Shown: piece after piece, positions 1 through 7,731 of the stretch
Layout: each line of letters begins with the position of its first letter
Numbering within the stretch: position 1 is the first letter of the stretch
DNA from: Luteibacter rhizovicinus DSM 16549
Lineage (GTDB): Bacteria > Pseudomonadota > Gammaproteobacteria > Xanthomonadales > Rhodanobacteraceae
Length of the DNA: 64,000 bases
Assembly (NCBI RefSeq): GCF_001887595.1
Contig: NZ_CP017480.1
Coordinates: forward strand, 1,957,001 to 2,021,000
Direction: 5' to 3'
Position numbers and translations under genes: made by a program
Notes under the pieces: generated by a model
What the model was told of the DNA's origin: nothing
Database searches by the model: none
Seen by the model: only the letters and a program-made list of their open reading frames with translations

Positions 1-1304
1 TGGCGCCCCTCGAAATTGCGATTGCTGGTGGCGACGACGAGCTGGCCCGGCTGGGCGAGATCACCGTTCATGGCGATGCACATCGAGCAACCGGGTTCAC
101 GCCATTCGGCGCCGGCCGCGCGGAAGATCTCGTGCAGGCCCTCGCGCTCGGCATCCCGGCGCACCTGCTCCGAGCCCGGTACGACCAGCATGCGCACGCC
201 GCTGGCGACGCTGCGGCCACGCATGATCTCAGCAGCCGCGCGCAGGTCGGACAGGCGGCCATTGGTGCAGCTGCCGATGAAGACGACATCGACGACCTCG
301 CCGGCAATGGGCTTGCCCGCGACCACCTGCATGTAATCGAGCGCCCGCTGTTCGACGGCGTCGGCGGCGGCGGGAACGTTGGCGTGGATGGCGACGACCA
401 TGCCCGGGTGCGTGCCGTAGGTCACCGACGGCTGGATCGTCGATGCGTCGATGCGCACCTCGCGGTCGTAGGTCGCGCCGGCATCGCTGGGCAGGGTGCT
501 CCATTGGGCGACGGCGCGGTCCCAGGCTTCGCCCTTCGGCACGCGCTCGCGGCCTTCCAGCCAGGCGAACGTTGTCTCGTCCGGTGCGATCAGTCCGGCG
601 CGCGCGCCTGCCTCGATCGACATGTTGCAGACAGTCATGCGCTCTTCCATCGACAACGCGCGCACGGCATCGCCCGTGTACTCGAGCACGTAGCCCGTAC
701 CGCCGCCGATGCCGATGGTCCCGATGATGTGCAGGATCAGGTCCTTCGCGGTGACGCCGCGCTGCAGGGCACCGTCGACATGGATGGCGAAGGACTTCGG
801 CTTGCGCTGGAGCAGGCACTGCGTGGCCAGCACGTGGCCGACCTCGGTGGTGCCGATGCCGAAGGCCAGCGCACCGAAGGCGCCATGCGTTGCGGTGTGA
901 CTGTCGCCGCACACGATGGTCATGCCCGGCTGTGTCGCGCCCACTTCGGGCCCGGCAACGTGGACGATGCCACGTTGTGGACTATCCCAACCCATCAGGT
1001 CGATGCCGAACTCGCTGACGTTGGCTTCCAGTTTCGCGACCTGGGCCTCGGCTTCCTTCGTGTAATACGGACGCACGCCGCTGGCGTTCGCCGGCAGGGT
1101 CGGCGTCGAGTGATCGAGCGTGGCGAGCGTGCGATCGGGGCGCCGTACTTTCACGCCTCGCGAGCGCAGTTCATCGAAGGCCTGCGGCGAGGTCACTTCG
1201 TGGACCAGGTGCAGGTCGATGTACAGCACGCCCGGCGTGCTGTCGGTCTCGGGTGCTACTTGATGCGCATCCCATAGCTTGTCGAACAGGGTACGCGCGC
1301 TCAT
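1..1304 (-). CDS. leuC: 3-isopropylmalate dehydratase large subunit (3' end outside window)
   Basis: LeuC isomerises 2-isopropylmalate to 3-isopropylmalate in leucine biosynthesis, as a heterodimer with LeuD in the cytoplasm. Translating the minus strand from the ATG at 1304 gives [14 protein letters not shown], then [19 protein letters not shown], and near the window edge SCTNGR and GCSMC, which carry the three cysteines that bind the [4Fe-4S] cluster in the aconitase family. About 434 of an expected ~470 codons are present; the remainder lies to the left. The start overlaps the ilvE stop as ATGA, so the two are translationally coupled and belong to the attenuator-controlled leuA-ilvE-leuC operon. 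leuD and leuB are expected next but cannot be seen. Confidence 0.96.
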   Translation of the reverse strand, partial: MSARTLFDKLWDAHQVAPETDSTPGVLYIDLHLVHEVTSPQAFDELRSRGVKVRRPDRTLATLDHSTPTLPANASGVRPYYTKEAEAQVAKLEANVSEFGIDLMGWDSPQRGIVHVAGPEVGATQPGMTIVCGDSHTATHGAFGALAFGIGTTEVGHVLATQCLLQRKPKSFAIHVDGALQRGVTAKDLILHIIGTIGIGGGTGYVLEYTGDAVRALSMEERMTVCNMSIEAGARAGLIAPDETTFAWLEGRERVPKGEAWDRAVAQWSTLPSDAGATYDREVRIDASTIQPSVTYGTHPGMVVAIHANVPAAADAVEQRALDYMQVVAGKPIAGEVVDVVFIGSCTNGRLSDLRAAAEIMRGRSVASGVRMLVVPGSEQVRRDAEREGLHEIFRAAGAEWREPGCSMCIAMNGDLAQPGQLVVATSNRNFEGR

Positions 1305-2251
1305 GCGGCGGCCCTCCCGGCAACGGCCGGCTCATCGATGGCGGTCAGCCAGCCCCAGCGATCCTCGGTGCGACCGTCGAACAGACCGAAGAAGTCTGCC
1401 TGCAGCTGTCGCGTGATCGGTCCGGGGCGGCCATCGCCGACGGGCTTGCGATCCACCGAGCGGACGGCGGTGACTTCCGCCGCGGTGCCGGTCATGAACA
1501 CTTCGTCCGCGAAGTAGAGCATTTCACGCGGCAGTGGCTGCTCGACGACGTTGAAGCCGCGCTCACGTGCCAGGGTGAGCACGGAATCGCGCGTGATGCC
1601 GCAGAGGATCGACGAGGCGGCAGGTGGCGTGTAGATGGTGCCCTTGCGCACGATGAACAGGTTCTCGCCAGCGCCTTCGCTGAGCAGGCCGTCGGTGCCC
1701 AGCGCGATGCCTTCGGCAAAGCCGCCGTTGATGGCCTCGCGGGCGATCAGCTGGCTGTTGAGATAGTTGCCGCCAGCCTTGGCGCCGCTCGGATAGGTAT
1801 TGGGCGCGGCGCGGTTCCACGAGGAAACGCACACATCCACGCCGTTCTCGATGGCATCGGCGCCGTGATAGGCGCCCCAGGGCAGGGCGATGATGGCCAC
1901 GTCGACCGCGGTATCCAGCGGCGGCGCCAGGCTGAAGGTGAAGCCGCTGCGCAAGACGATCGGGCGCACATAGGCCGACGTGAGCCCGTTGGCGGCGATC
2001 ACGTCGCGGCAGGCGCGGTTGATCGCGTCGGCGTCGTACGGCATCGCCAGGTCGTAGATGCGCGCGGAGTGGAACAGGCGCTCGGTGTGTTCTTCCAGCC
2101 GGAAGTAGCGCGGTCCGTCGGGCGTGGCATACACGCGAATGCCTTCGAACACGGACGATCCGTAATGCAGCGCATGAGCGCCGACATGCACGGTGGCGTC
2201 GGCCCAGGTCTTGATGCGACCGTTGTGCCAGAGATGGGTCGGGGCTTCCAT
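1301..2251 (-). CDS. ilvE: branched-chain amino-acid aminotransferase
   Basis: PLP-dependent class IV aminotransferase of 316 aa, carrying out the last transamination of leucine, isoleucine and valine synthesis with glutamate as amino donor. Visible family features are an N-terminal [16 protein letters not shown] stretch ([16 protein letters not shown]), the PLP-lysine region [15 protein letters not shown] near residue 160, the [10 protein letters not shown] segment and the [12 protein letters not shown] phosphate-binding region. Length matches IlvE (~300-310 aa) and argues against the shorter D-amino-acid transaminases. It lies 11 bp after leuA and its stop overlaps the leuC start (ATGA), so it is mid-operon. 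Confidence 0.95.
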   Translation of the reverse strand: MEAPTHLWHNGRIKTWADATVHVGAHALHYGSSVFEGIRVYATPDGPRYFRLEEHTERLFHSARIYDLAMPYDADAINRACRDVIAANGLTSAYVRPIVLRSGFTFSLAPPLDTAVDVAIIALPWGAYHGADAIENGVDVCVSSWNRAAPNTYPSGAKAGGNYLNSQLIAREAINGGFAEGIALGTDGLLSEGAGENLFIVRKGTIYTPPAASSILCGITRDSVLTLARERGFNVVEQPLPREMLYFADEVFMTGTAAEVTAVRSVDRKPVGDGRPGPITRQLQADFFGLFDGRTEDRWGWLTAIDEPAVAGRAAA

Positions 2252-2262
2252 GTGTTGCTCCT

Positions 2263-3489
2263 TCAGGGACTGACCGCGGCGACGGCCGGGGCATGGTTTT
2301 GATGAAGTTCCATCAGCGAACAGAGGTCATCGTTGGTTACCGACCGCTGTTTGTCTGTAAGGGTTTTAAAACTTTCGAAGACGGCGTCGAGCGTTGCTTC
2401 ATCCACCTCGAATTCGAGCTCGACCAGGCGCTGGCGCAGCGCGTGGCGGCCGGAGTGCTTCCCCAGCACCAGCGAGGTCTTCGCACCGACATCCTGCGGA
2501 CGCATGATTTCGTAGGTGCCGCGGTGCTTGAGCATGCCGTGCTGGTGGATGCCCGATTCATGGGCAAAGGCGTTGTCGCCGACGATGGCCTTGTTGCGCG
2601 GCACGGCCTGGCTGGTGACTTCGGCGAGGAGGCGCGAGGTCGGAAACAGGCGCTCGGTGACGATGCCGGTATCGACCTTGAACAACGGGCGGCGCGTGTG
2701 CAGCGCCATGACGATTTCTTCCAGCGCGGCATTGCCGGCGCGTTCGCCGATGCCGTTGATCGTGCATTCCACCTGCCGTGCGCCTGCGCTGATGGCGGCC
2801 AGGCTGTTGGCGGTGGCCATGCCGAGATCGTCGTGGCAGTGGGCGGAGAACACCACGCGATCGGCCCCGCGCACATGCTTGCGCAGGTAGGCGAACATCT
2901 CGGTGATTTCCTGGGGCGTCACGTAGCCGACAGTGTCGGGCGCGTTGAGGACGCAGGCACCGGCCTCGACGGCGACGGAGAAGATTTCGGCGAGGTAGTC
3001 CGGCTCGGTGCGCAGCGCGTCTTCGGCGGAGAATTCGACTTCGTGAGCGAGGGCCTTGGCCCGGAGGATCGCCGTTGCGGCGATATCGATCACTTCCTGC
3101 TTGCTCTTGCCGAGCTTGTGCTCGCGGTGCAGGGGACTGGTGGACAGGAACAGGTGGATCCGGGAGTGTCTCGCGCCTTGCAAAGCCTTACCCGCACTGT
3201 CGATGTCCGCTGACTGACATCGGGCCAATGCGGCGATCGTGGGCGTTTTCAGCGTCCTCGCGATCTCCGCCACGGCGGCGAAATCATCGGGTGAGGCCTG
3301 GGGGAAGCCGGCCTCGATGATGTCGACGCCCAGCTCTTCCAGGGCATGCGCCATGCGCAGCTTGGCGCGCCGGTCCATCGAGAAGCCGGGGGCCTGCTCG
3401 CCGTCGCGCAAGGTGGTGTCGAAGATGCGCACGCGACCGCCTACGTCGCTCTCGACGGATTCGGTGCTGCCCTGGTGTGCTGGATTCAT
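2263..3489 (-). CDS. leuA: 2-isopropylmalate synthase, short form without regulatory domain
   Basis: Condenses acetyl-CoA with 2-ketoisovalerate, the first committed step to leucine. The 408-aa product has the DRE-TIM barrel hallmarks: DTTLRDGEQAPG near residue 25, the metal-binding HCHDDLG near 220, NGIGERAGNAALEE and the subdomain motif ESGIHQHGML. Typical bacterial LeuA is ~515-525 aa with a C-terminal leucine-binding allosteric domain; here the protein ends about 25 residues after the linker subdomain, and ilvE begins 11 bp later, so no such domain is encoded. Feedback inhibition by leucine through that domain is therefore not expected. The gene follows a Leu-rich leader peptide and terminator. 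Homocitrate synthase or citramalate synthase are less likely given the leucine operon context. Confidence 0.93.
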   Translation of the reverse strand: MNPAHQGSTESVESDVGGRVRIFDTTLRDGEQAPGFSMDRRAKLRMAHALEELGVDIIEAGFPQASPDDFAAVAEIARTLKTPTIAALARCQSADIDSAGKALQGARHSRIHLFLSTSPLHREHKLGKSKQEVIDIAATAILRAKALAHEVEFSAEDALRTEPDYLAEIFSVAVEAGACVLNAPDTVGYVTPQEITEMFAYLRKHVRGADRVVFSAHCHDDLGMATANSLAAISAGARQVECTINGIGERAGNAALEEIVMALHTRRPLFKVDTGIVTERLFPTSRLLAEVTSQAVPRNKAIVGDNAFAHESGIHQHGMLKHRGTYEIMRPQDVGAKTSLVLGKHSGRHALRQRLVELEFEVDEATLDAVFESFKTLTDKQRSVTNDDLCSLMELHQNHAPAVAAVSP

Positions 3490-3526
3490 GTCTGGCTCCG
3501 CTCGTGAATGAGGCAGGCCTGGGGCA

Positions 3527-3566
3527 ATAAAAAACCCCGCATCCGTTGCCGGGTGCGGGGTTTTCA
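3527..3566 (-). terminator. attenuator terminator upstream of leuA
   Basis: On the minus strand an AACCCCGCA...TGCGGGGTT stem with a short loop is followed directly by a T-rich run. It lies between the Leu-rich leader ORF stop (3608) and the leuA start (3489), where an attenuator terminator is expected. The AACCCCGC/GCGGGGTT arms are exact complements. Its position after a leader peptide, not after a gene, indicates conditional termination. Confidence 0.85.
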
Positions 3567-3607
3567 GGAGTCTTCAGGTTTGTTTCTATTTACCTGGACA
3601 CTTGCCC

Positions 3608-3736
3608 TTAGCCCGCACCTCCGCAGGTAATAAGTACAAGGTTAATAAGAAGGAGGCCGCCGCCGAGACGCAGCTTGCCGACTGCCGCCGGGAGGCGGTT
3701 CAGGGCAAAGCGGCCAGTGGTGGTGCGCTGCGTCAT
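3608..3736 (-). CDS. Leu/Ile/Val-rich attenuation leader peptide of the leuA operon
   Basis: A 42-codon ORF from ATG 3736 to TAA 3608. Its distal half reads GGGLLLINLVLITCGG: five Leu, two Ile and one Val within ten codons. This is the signature of an ilv/leu transcription-attenuation leader: stalling on scarce Leu/Ile/Val codons would prevent the terminator at 3527-3566 from forming. The Leu codons in this block are CTC and CTT, not the CTG that dominates neighbouring genes, which would sharpen stalling if CTT/CTC-reading tRNAs are scarcer. No Shine-Dalgarno precedes the ATG, and the predicted transcription start is only about 2 nt upstream, so the leader may be translated from a leaderless mRNA. 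Confidence 0.85.
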   Translation of the reverse strand: MTQRTTTGRFALNRLPAAVGKLRLGGGLLLINLVLITCGGAG

Positions 3737-3743
3737 GTCACCG

Positions 3744-3773
3744 AACGTAAGTCAGGTCGTTGACGCGTGTCAA
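3744..3773 (-). promoter_or_regulatory. candidate promoter of the leuA operon
   Basis: A perfect -35 TTGACA (3773-3768) stands 17-18 nt before a weak -10 (TTACGT or TACGTT, 3750-3744). The start would fall near 3738, 2 nt before the leader ATG. The -35 sits in a small dyad TTGAC-ACGC-GTCAA that could also be an operator. The -10 is poor, so the assignment rests on the -35 and on position. The rest of the 3490-3910 interval outside the leader and terminator shows no gene. Confidence 0.55.
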
Positions 3774-3910
3774 CACTTTCCGATGAAACTTGTTTCCTAG
3801 GACATTTGGACGGCTAGATGTCTGCAGGTCGTGGTTCGCGCCGGAAATGGCGCCACTACGAAGATTCTGCAAAGTGGTATGCAACCCCGACCAGGCTCTC
3901 TTGCCACCAA

Positions 3911-5188
3911 CTACCAACCCCGCAACCAGTCCGCAAACATTCGTCCATCGGCAGCAAGCGGCTCCGCCGTCGCCTCACGTGCCAGCATCGCACCCAGCGC
4001 CTCCGGCACGGCGACGGTCCGCCCGATCAGCGGCTCGACCACCGTGTCGAACTTGGCCGGATGTGCCGTCGCGGCGACGGTCCACGTGCGCGTGTCGCCG
4101 GCGTGCCGACGGCGTTCGAAGACACGGATGGCGGTGGCGGTATGCGGACAGAAGATCTCGCCATCGCTGTCTGAATGACGGCGTATGACGTCACGAATTT
4201 CCGCATCGTCCACGCTCTCGGCGTGCCCGTTGCGCCTCGCGTTGTCCTCGCTACCGAATAAGTGACGCAGCCTCTCGAAGTTGCTTGGCGCGCCCACGTC
4301 CATCGCATTGGCGATGGTCGGCACGGCGTCACGTCCACGATACGGCTGTCCGCCGAAGAACTCGGGCAAGGTATCGTTTGCGTTGCAGGCGAAAAGCACA
4401 TCGCCGATCGGCAGGCCGATCTCACGCGCCCACAGGCAGGCCACGGCATTGCCGAGGTTGCCGGTCGGCACGATGACGTTCATCGGGCCATCCGCGTTCA
4501 ACGACGCGTGGCCGAAGTAGGCCATCTGCGGCAGCAGCCGGCCCAGACTGATGCTGTTCGCCGAGGACATCGGCACGTCGCCCTGGAGCGCGCTGTCGCC
4601 CAATGCGCCCTTCACGAGACGCTGGCAGTCGTCGAAGCCGCCTTCCACCCGCAGTGCACGTACGTTGCCGCCGAAGCTACCCAGCTGGTGAGCCTGGCGC
4701 GGCGACACGCGGTTGTCGGGGTAAAGAATGGCGACGCGCACACCGGGGAGGTTGTGGAAGGCGGCACCCACGGCCGCACCGGTATCGCCCGATGTCGCAA
4801 CAAGAATCGTCAGCGGCCGATCGCTGTCGCGACGCAGGCGGGTCAGGCAGGCGGCAAGGAAGCGTGCGCCGAAGTCCTTGAAGGCTGCCGTCGGGCCGTG
4901 AAAGAGCTCGAGCACGTGGGCGCCGTCGATCCTCAGCTCGCGACGCGGCGCAGGATGCGCGAAGGCTTCCGCACAGATGGTCGGCAGATCGTCCTCGAGA
5001 GGATCGCCCTCGAAGAAAGGCTCGAGCATGCGCAGCGCCGTACCGGCGAGGTAACCATTCGCTGGCGGCAAGGGCACGCGCGGCATCTTCTCGGGTACAT
5101 ACAGTCCGCCATCGGGCGCGATACCCGCAGCGATGGCATCGGAAAGACGGGTGGGCGCGGCGCCGCCGCGCGTACTGATGTAGCGCAT
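3911..5188 (-). CDS. thrC: threonine synthase
   Basis: Converts O-phosphohomoserine to threonine with PLP. The ATG at 5188 gives MRYISTRGGAAPTRLSDAI, the standard N-terminus of the long ThrC family; an open frame continues upstream but runs through thrB in another frame and is not used. The PLP-lysine motif AAFKDFGARF is near residue 105 and the phosphate-binding VATSGDTGAAVG follows. Length is 425 aa, typical of the ~430-aa class. It begins 2 bp after the thrB stop, the last gene of hom-thrB-thrC. No clear terminator follows before the leu promoter about 140 bp downstream. Confidence 0.95.
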   Translation of the reverse strand: MRYISTRGGAAPTRLSDAIAAGIAPDGGLYVPEKMPRVPLPPANGYLAGTALRMLEPFFEGDPLEDDLPTICAEAFAHPAPRRELRIDGAHVLELFHGPTAAFKDFGARFLAACLTRLRRDSDRPLTILVATSGDTGAAVGAAFHNLPGVRVAILYPDNRVSPRQAHQLGSFGGNVRALRVEGGFDDCQRLVKGALGDSALQGDVPMSSANSISLGRLLPQMAYFGHASLNADGPMNVIVPTGNLGNAVACLWAREIGLPIGDVLFACNANDTLPEFFGGQPYRGRDAVPTIANAMDVGAPSNFERLRHLFGSEDNARRNGHAESVDDAEIRDVIRRHSDSDGEIFCPHTATAIRVFERRRHAGDTRTWTVAATAHPAKFDTVVEPLIGRTVAVPEALGAMLAREATAEPLAADGRMFADWLRGW

Positions 5189-5190
5189 GG

Positions 5191-6147
5191 TCAGAGCACG
5201 CGGGCGGCGGGGCCGTCGACAGGAGCGACGAGAACGTCGCTGTCGTGGCCGGCGGCTTTGAAAGCGGCGCGCATGTCGTGCGAGGCGGCTTCGGCCGAAG
5301 CACGGTCCTCGAACCAACCGAAAACGCTCGGACCGGCGCCGGAGATGCTGGCACCCATCGCACCATGATCCAGGGCGGCTTGCTTCACGGCGGCGAAGCC
5401 CGGAATGAGTGGCGCGCGGCGCGGTTCTACCAGTACGTCGGAAAGCCCTTCGCGAACGAGGGCGGCCTCGCCGCGATAGCAGCCAGCCAGGACCAGCGCG
5501 AGGTTGGCGCTCTGCGCCACGAATTCCCCCAGCGCGTAGTGACCGGCGAGCGCGGCACGGGCGCGGCGGGTTTCCAGCACCACGTGCGGATGGACCAGCG
5601 CGCAGTACCACTCGGCCGGCACCGGAATGCGCACAATGCGCTTGTCGGTGGCGAGTACCAGGCCACCGAGCAGCATTGGTCCGAGGTTGTCGCCATGACG
5701 GCTGCCGCTGGCGACGACTTCGCCATCCAGCGCGAACGGATACAAGGCCTCGCGTGCGAGCGGTTCGTCGAGCAAGGCGTTCGCGGCAACGACGGCGGCC
5801 ACACAGGAGGCGGCGGATCCCCCCATGCCGGAACCCAGGGCGATGCCCTTGTGCAACACCAGCTCGAAGCCGAAGGGCAGGTCCAGGCCGTGGATCATCG
5901 ACAGCAGCGCGGCGCCGGCCGTGTTGTCGGCGGCGGCCATCGGCAGGTCGGTGATCACGCCGTCGATGGCGGTGATGCGTACTTCGCGCTCGGCAATGAG
6001 GCGCACTTCGGCACGATCGCCGGCACCGGCGACGCAGTGGCCCAGGATGTCGAAGCCGATACCGACGTTGCCGACACTGGCGTAGGCCTCGGCGACGGCG
6101 ACATCCGCACGGACCAGGGGCGAGGATTCTTCTTTCAGCATGCGCAC
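5191..6147 (-). CDS. thrB: homoserine kinase (GHMP family)
   Basis: Phosphorylates homoserine using ATP. The 318-aa protein shows the GHMP N-terminal [16 protein letters not shown], the ATP-binding [14 protein letters not shown] motif near residue 100 and the C-terminal [14 protein letters not shown] motif. The GTG at 6147 is 7 nt from a GGAG and overlaps the end of hom by 13 nt; the ATG two codons later (6141) is an alternative but is spaced less well. Middle gene of the thr operon. This is the ThrB1 GHMP type, not the aminoglycoside-phosphotransferase-like type. Confidence 0.95.
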   Translation of the reverse strand: MRMLKEESSPLVRADVAVAEAYASVGNVGIGFDILGHCVAGAGDRAEVRLIAEREVRITAIDGVITDLPMAAADNTAGAALLSMIHGLDLPFGFELVLHKGIALGSGMGGSAASCVAAVVAANALLDEPLAREALYPFALDGEVVASGSRHGDNLGPMLLGGLVLATDKRIVRIPVPAEWYCALVHPHVVLETRRARAALAGHYALGEFVAQSANLALVLAGCYRGEAALVREGLSDVLVEPRRAPLIPGFAAVKQAALDHGAMGASISGAGPSVFGWFEDRASAEAASHDMRAAFKAAGHDSDVLVAPVDGPAARVL

Positions 6148-7283
6148 CGTTTTACTCCCATGGCACCGGCCACGCGCAGCAGGTCGGTGAAGACCGCCGC
6201 GGCGGTGACCTCGGGGCCGGCACCCGGCCCCTGGACGACCAGGGCATTGTCGCAGTATCGGCGCGTGGCGAAACGCACCACGTTATCGGTGAGGCGCGAG
6301 TGGGCGAAGGCGTGGTCGGTGCCCATCACCTGGACGCCGACGGAGGCGTGTCGACCGTCGAGCCGGGCGACGTGGCGGAGTACGCCGCCGGCAGCACGGG
6401 CGTCGGCAAGGAGGGCGGCCATCGGCGCATCCATGGCACCGAGGTTCGCCATGAAGTCGTCGCGGCTGCCCTCGGCCAGTTCGGCCGGGATCAGGCTACG
6501 TACGTTCACGTCGTCCAGCGAGAGGGCCACGCCGGCTTCGCGGGCGAGGATCACCAGTTTGCGGGCGACATCCATGCCGGAAAGGTCGTCACGCGGGTCG
6601 GGCTCGGTGTAACCCATGGCGTGCGCTTCGCGGACGAGGGCCGAGAACGGTACCGAGCCGTCGAAACGATTGAACAGCCAGGCCAGCGTGCCGGAAAGCA
6701 TCCCTTCCACGGCGAGCAGTTCATCGCCCGTGTCGATCAGGTCGCGCAGGGTCTGTACCACCGGCAGGCCAGCACCCACCGTGCCTTCGTAGTGCAGGCG
6801 GGCGCCACTGGCGTCCGAGGCGCGGGCGATCTTGTGCCAGCGATCGAGGGGGCCGCTGGCGGCACGCTTGTTCGGGGTCACGACATGGATGCCGGCGGCC
6901 AGCCAACCGGCGTAGTGATTCGCGACGATGTCGCTGGCCGTACAGTCGGCCAGCACCGCCACTTCGCCCTCGCGGCCGGCCACGTAGGCGGCGAACTCGT
7001 CGAGCTCGGCAGGGCGCCATATCTGCGCGCCATGCAGCCGGCCGTTGAGGGCATCGTCGTCGCAATCGAGCCACATGTGGCGGCTGTCGCTGACGGCTCG
7101 CAGGCTGAGCTGCAGGTTGCATTCGCGCAGCAGGCGGGGGGCGGCGAGGCGCAGCTGGGTAAGGAAGGCACTGCCGACCTTGCCGGGACCGACGACGCCG
7201 ATATTGACCACAAGCGGCGCGACGGCAGCGCGGACAGGCGCGACACGTAAGGGCGAACGGGGTAATGCGATAGCGATGGACAC
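6135..7283 (-). CDS. hom: homoserine dehydrogenase, monofunctional ThrA-type C-terminal half
   Basis: Reduces aspartate semialdehyde to homoserine with NAD(P)H. The N-terminal Rossmann motif [13 protein letters not shown] is followed by [21 protein letters not shown] and the highly conserved [19 protein letters not shown]. These match the dehydrogenase half of bifunctional aspartokinase-homoserine dehydrogenase I, but no aspartokinase domain is encoded: only the leader peptide lies upstream. A C-terminal ACT domain, as in other monofunctional Hom proteins, is also absent. I chose GTG 7283 because GGAGG lies 8 nt before it; a GTG at 7316 extends the frame but lacks an SD. Start of hom-thrB-thrC; the aspartokinase must be elsewhere. 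Confidence 0.92.
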   Translation of the reverse strand: MSIAIALPRSPLRVAPVRAAVAPLVVNIGVVGPGKVGSAFLTQLRLAAPRLLRECNLQLSLRAVSDSRHMWLDCDDDALNGRLHGAQIWRPAELDEFAAYVAGREGEVAVLADCTASDIVANHYAGWLAAGIHVVTPNKRAASGPLDRWHKIARASDASGARLHYEGTVGAGLPVVQTLRDLIDTGDELLAVEGMLSGTLAWLFNRFDGSVPFSALVREAHAMGYTEPDPRDDLSGMDVARKLVILAREAGVALSLDDVNVRSLIPAELAEGSRDDFMANLGAMDAPMAALLADARAAGGVLRHVARLDGRHASVGVQVMGTDHAFAHSRLTDNVVRFATRRYCDNALVVQGPGAGPEVTAAAVFTDLLRVAGAMGVKRCAC

Positions 7284-7290
7284 GATCAAA

Positions 7291-7381
7291 GCCTCCGGTG
7301 AGAGGCCCTTCGTCACATCAGGTAAGAGATCTTGGCTGGGAGTCCCGGCGCCGATCCCGTCCTGCGGGAGGTCGGGGCCGG
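7291..7381 (-). promoter_or_regulatory. hairpins between thr leader and hom; one masks the hom ribosome-binding site
   Basis: Two stem-loops follow the Thr-rich leader on the minus strand. The first (7381-7345) pairs CCGGC/GCCGG, then CCGA/TCGG and an inner TCCCG/CGGGA. The second (7306-7291) pairs GCCTC with GAGGC, and its 3' arm contains the GGAGG that serves hom. Neither is followed by a real T-tract, only TTTG after the second. Control may therefore act by masking the hom ribosome-binding site or by Rho, not by a classic intrinsic terminator. Confidence 0.55.
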
Positions 7382-7394
7382 CAGCGACAAGGAA

Positions 7395-7529
7395 CTAGGC
7401 GCGCGCGAACTCCGATCCTCCGACCAGGGTAGTGGTCGTTGTCGTTGTCGTCGCGGTGGTGGATGCGGACGCAAGCGCGCCGGCCGGGAGGGCCGGGGTG
7501 AAACGCAGCGCTGGCGCGTTGGGATGCAT
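7395..7529 (-). CDS. thrL: thr operon leader peptide (threonine-rich)
   Basis: A 44-codon ORF from ATG 7529 to TAG 7395. Residues 23-36 read STTATTTTTTTTLV: ten Thr in eleven codons (ACC, ACG, ACA, ACT all used). Such a run upstream of hom-thrB-thrC is the hallmark of the thr attenuation leader, as in E. coli ThrL, although E. coli also has Ile codons and none occur here. This suggests response to threonyl-tRNA only. No Shine-Dalgarno is present and the predicted start of transcription is 3 nt upstream. Symbol given by position and function, not sequence homology. Confidence 0.85.
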   Translation of the reverse strand: MHPNAPALRFTPALPAGALASASTTATTTTTTTTLVGGSEFARA

Positions 7530-7538
7530 GAGCCCGAC

Positions 7539-7566
7539 GTTATGCCCGCGTGTACGGGGCTGTCAA
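7539..7566 (-). promoter_or_regulatory. candidate thr operon promoter
   Basis: A consensus -35 TTGACA (7566-7561) and a -10 CATAAC (7544-7539) are separated by 16 nt. Seven nt downstream of the -10 is position 7532, giving only a 3-nt 5' UTR before the leader ATG at 7529. The combination of good promoter elements and leader ORF makes this the likely thr promoter. Confidence 0.65.
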
Positions 7567-7628
7567 GCGGGTCGGTGCTGGCCGGATGGCCTATGTGGAT
7601 TCTGGCAAGGCTGCCGACAGGCACTATT

Positions 7629-7722
7629 GTGGGAGCCACTTCATGTGGGAGCCGCTTCAGCGGCGATCGCCTTTCCGGCTAAATCGCTCTGTTGGCCTTT
7701 CGCCGATAAATCGGCTCCCACA
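7629..7722. repeat. REP cluster (one truncated and two full units)
   Basis: A truncated GTGGGAGCCACTTCAT copy directly abuts a full GTGGGAGCCGCTTCAGCGGCGAT unit. An inverted CGCCGATAAATCGGCTCCCAC unit lies about 35 bp further on. It sits between the cpdB-like 3' end and the thr promoter and could also act as an mRNA 3' barrier. Confidence 0.9.
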
Positions 7723-7731
7723 TTCCCTTGG

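Noticed and set aside
132..1277. Long plus-strand ORF at the left edge
   Set aside because: Antisense to leuC, whose Fe-S cysteines and motifs are clear on the minus strand.
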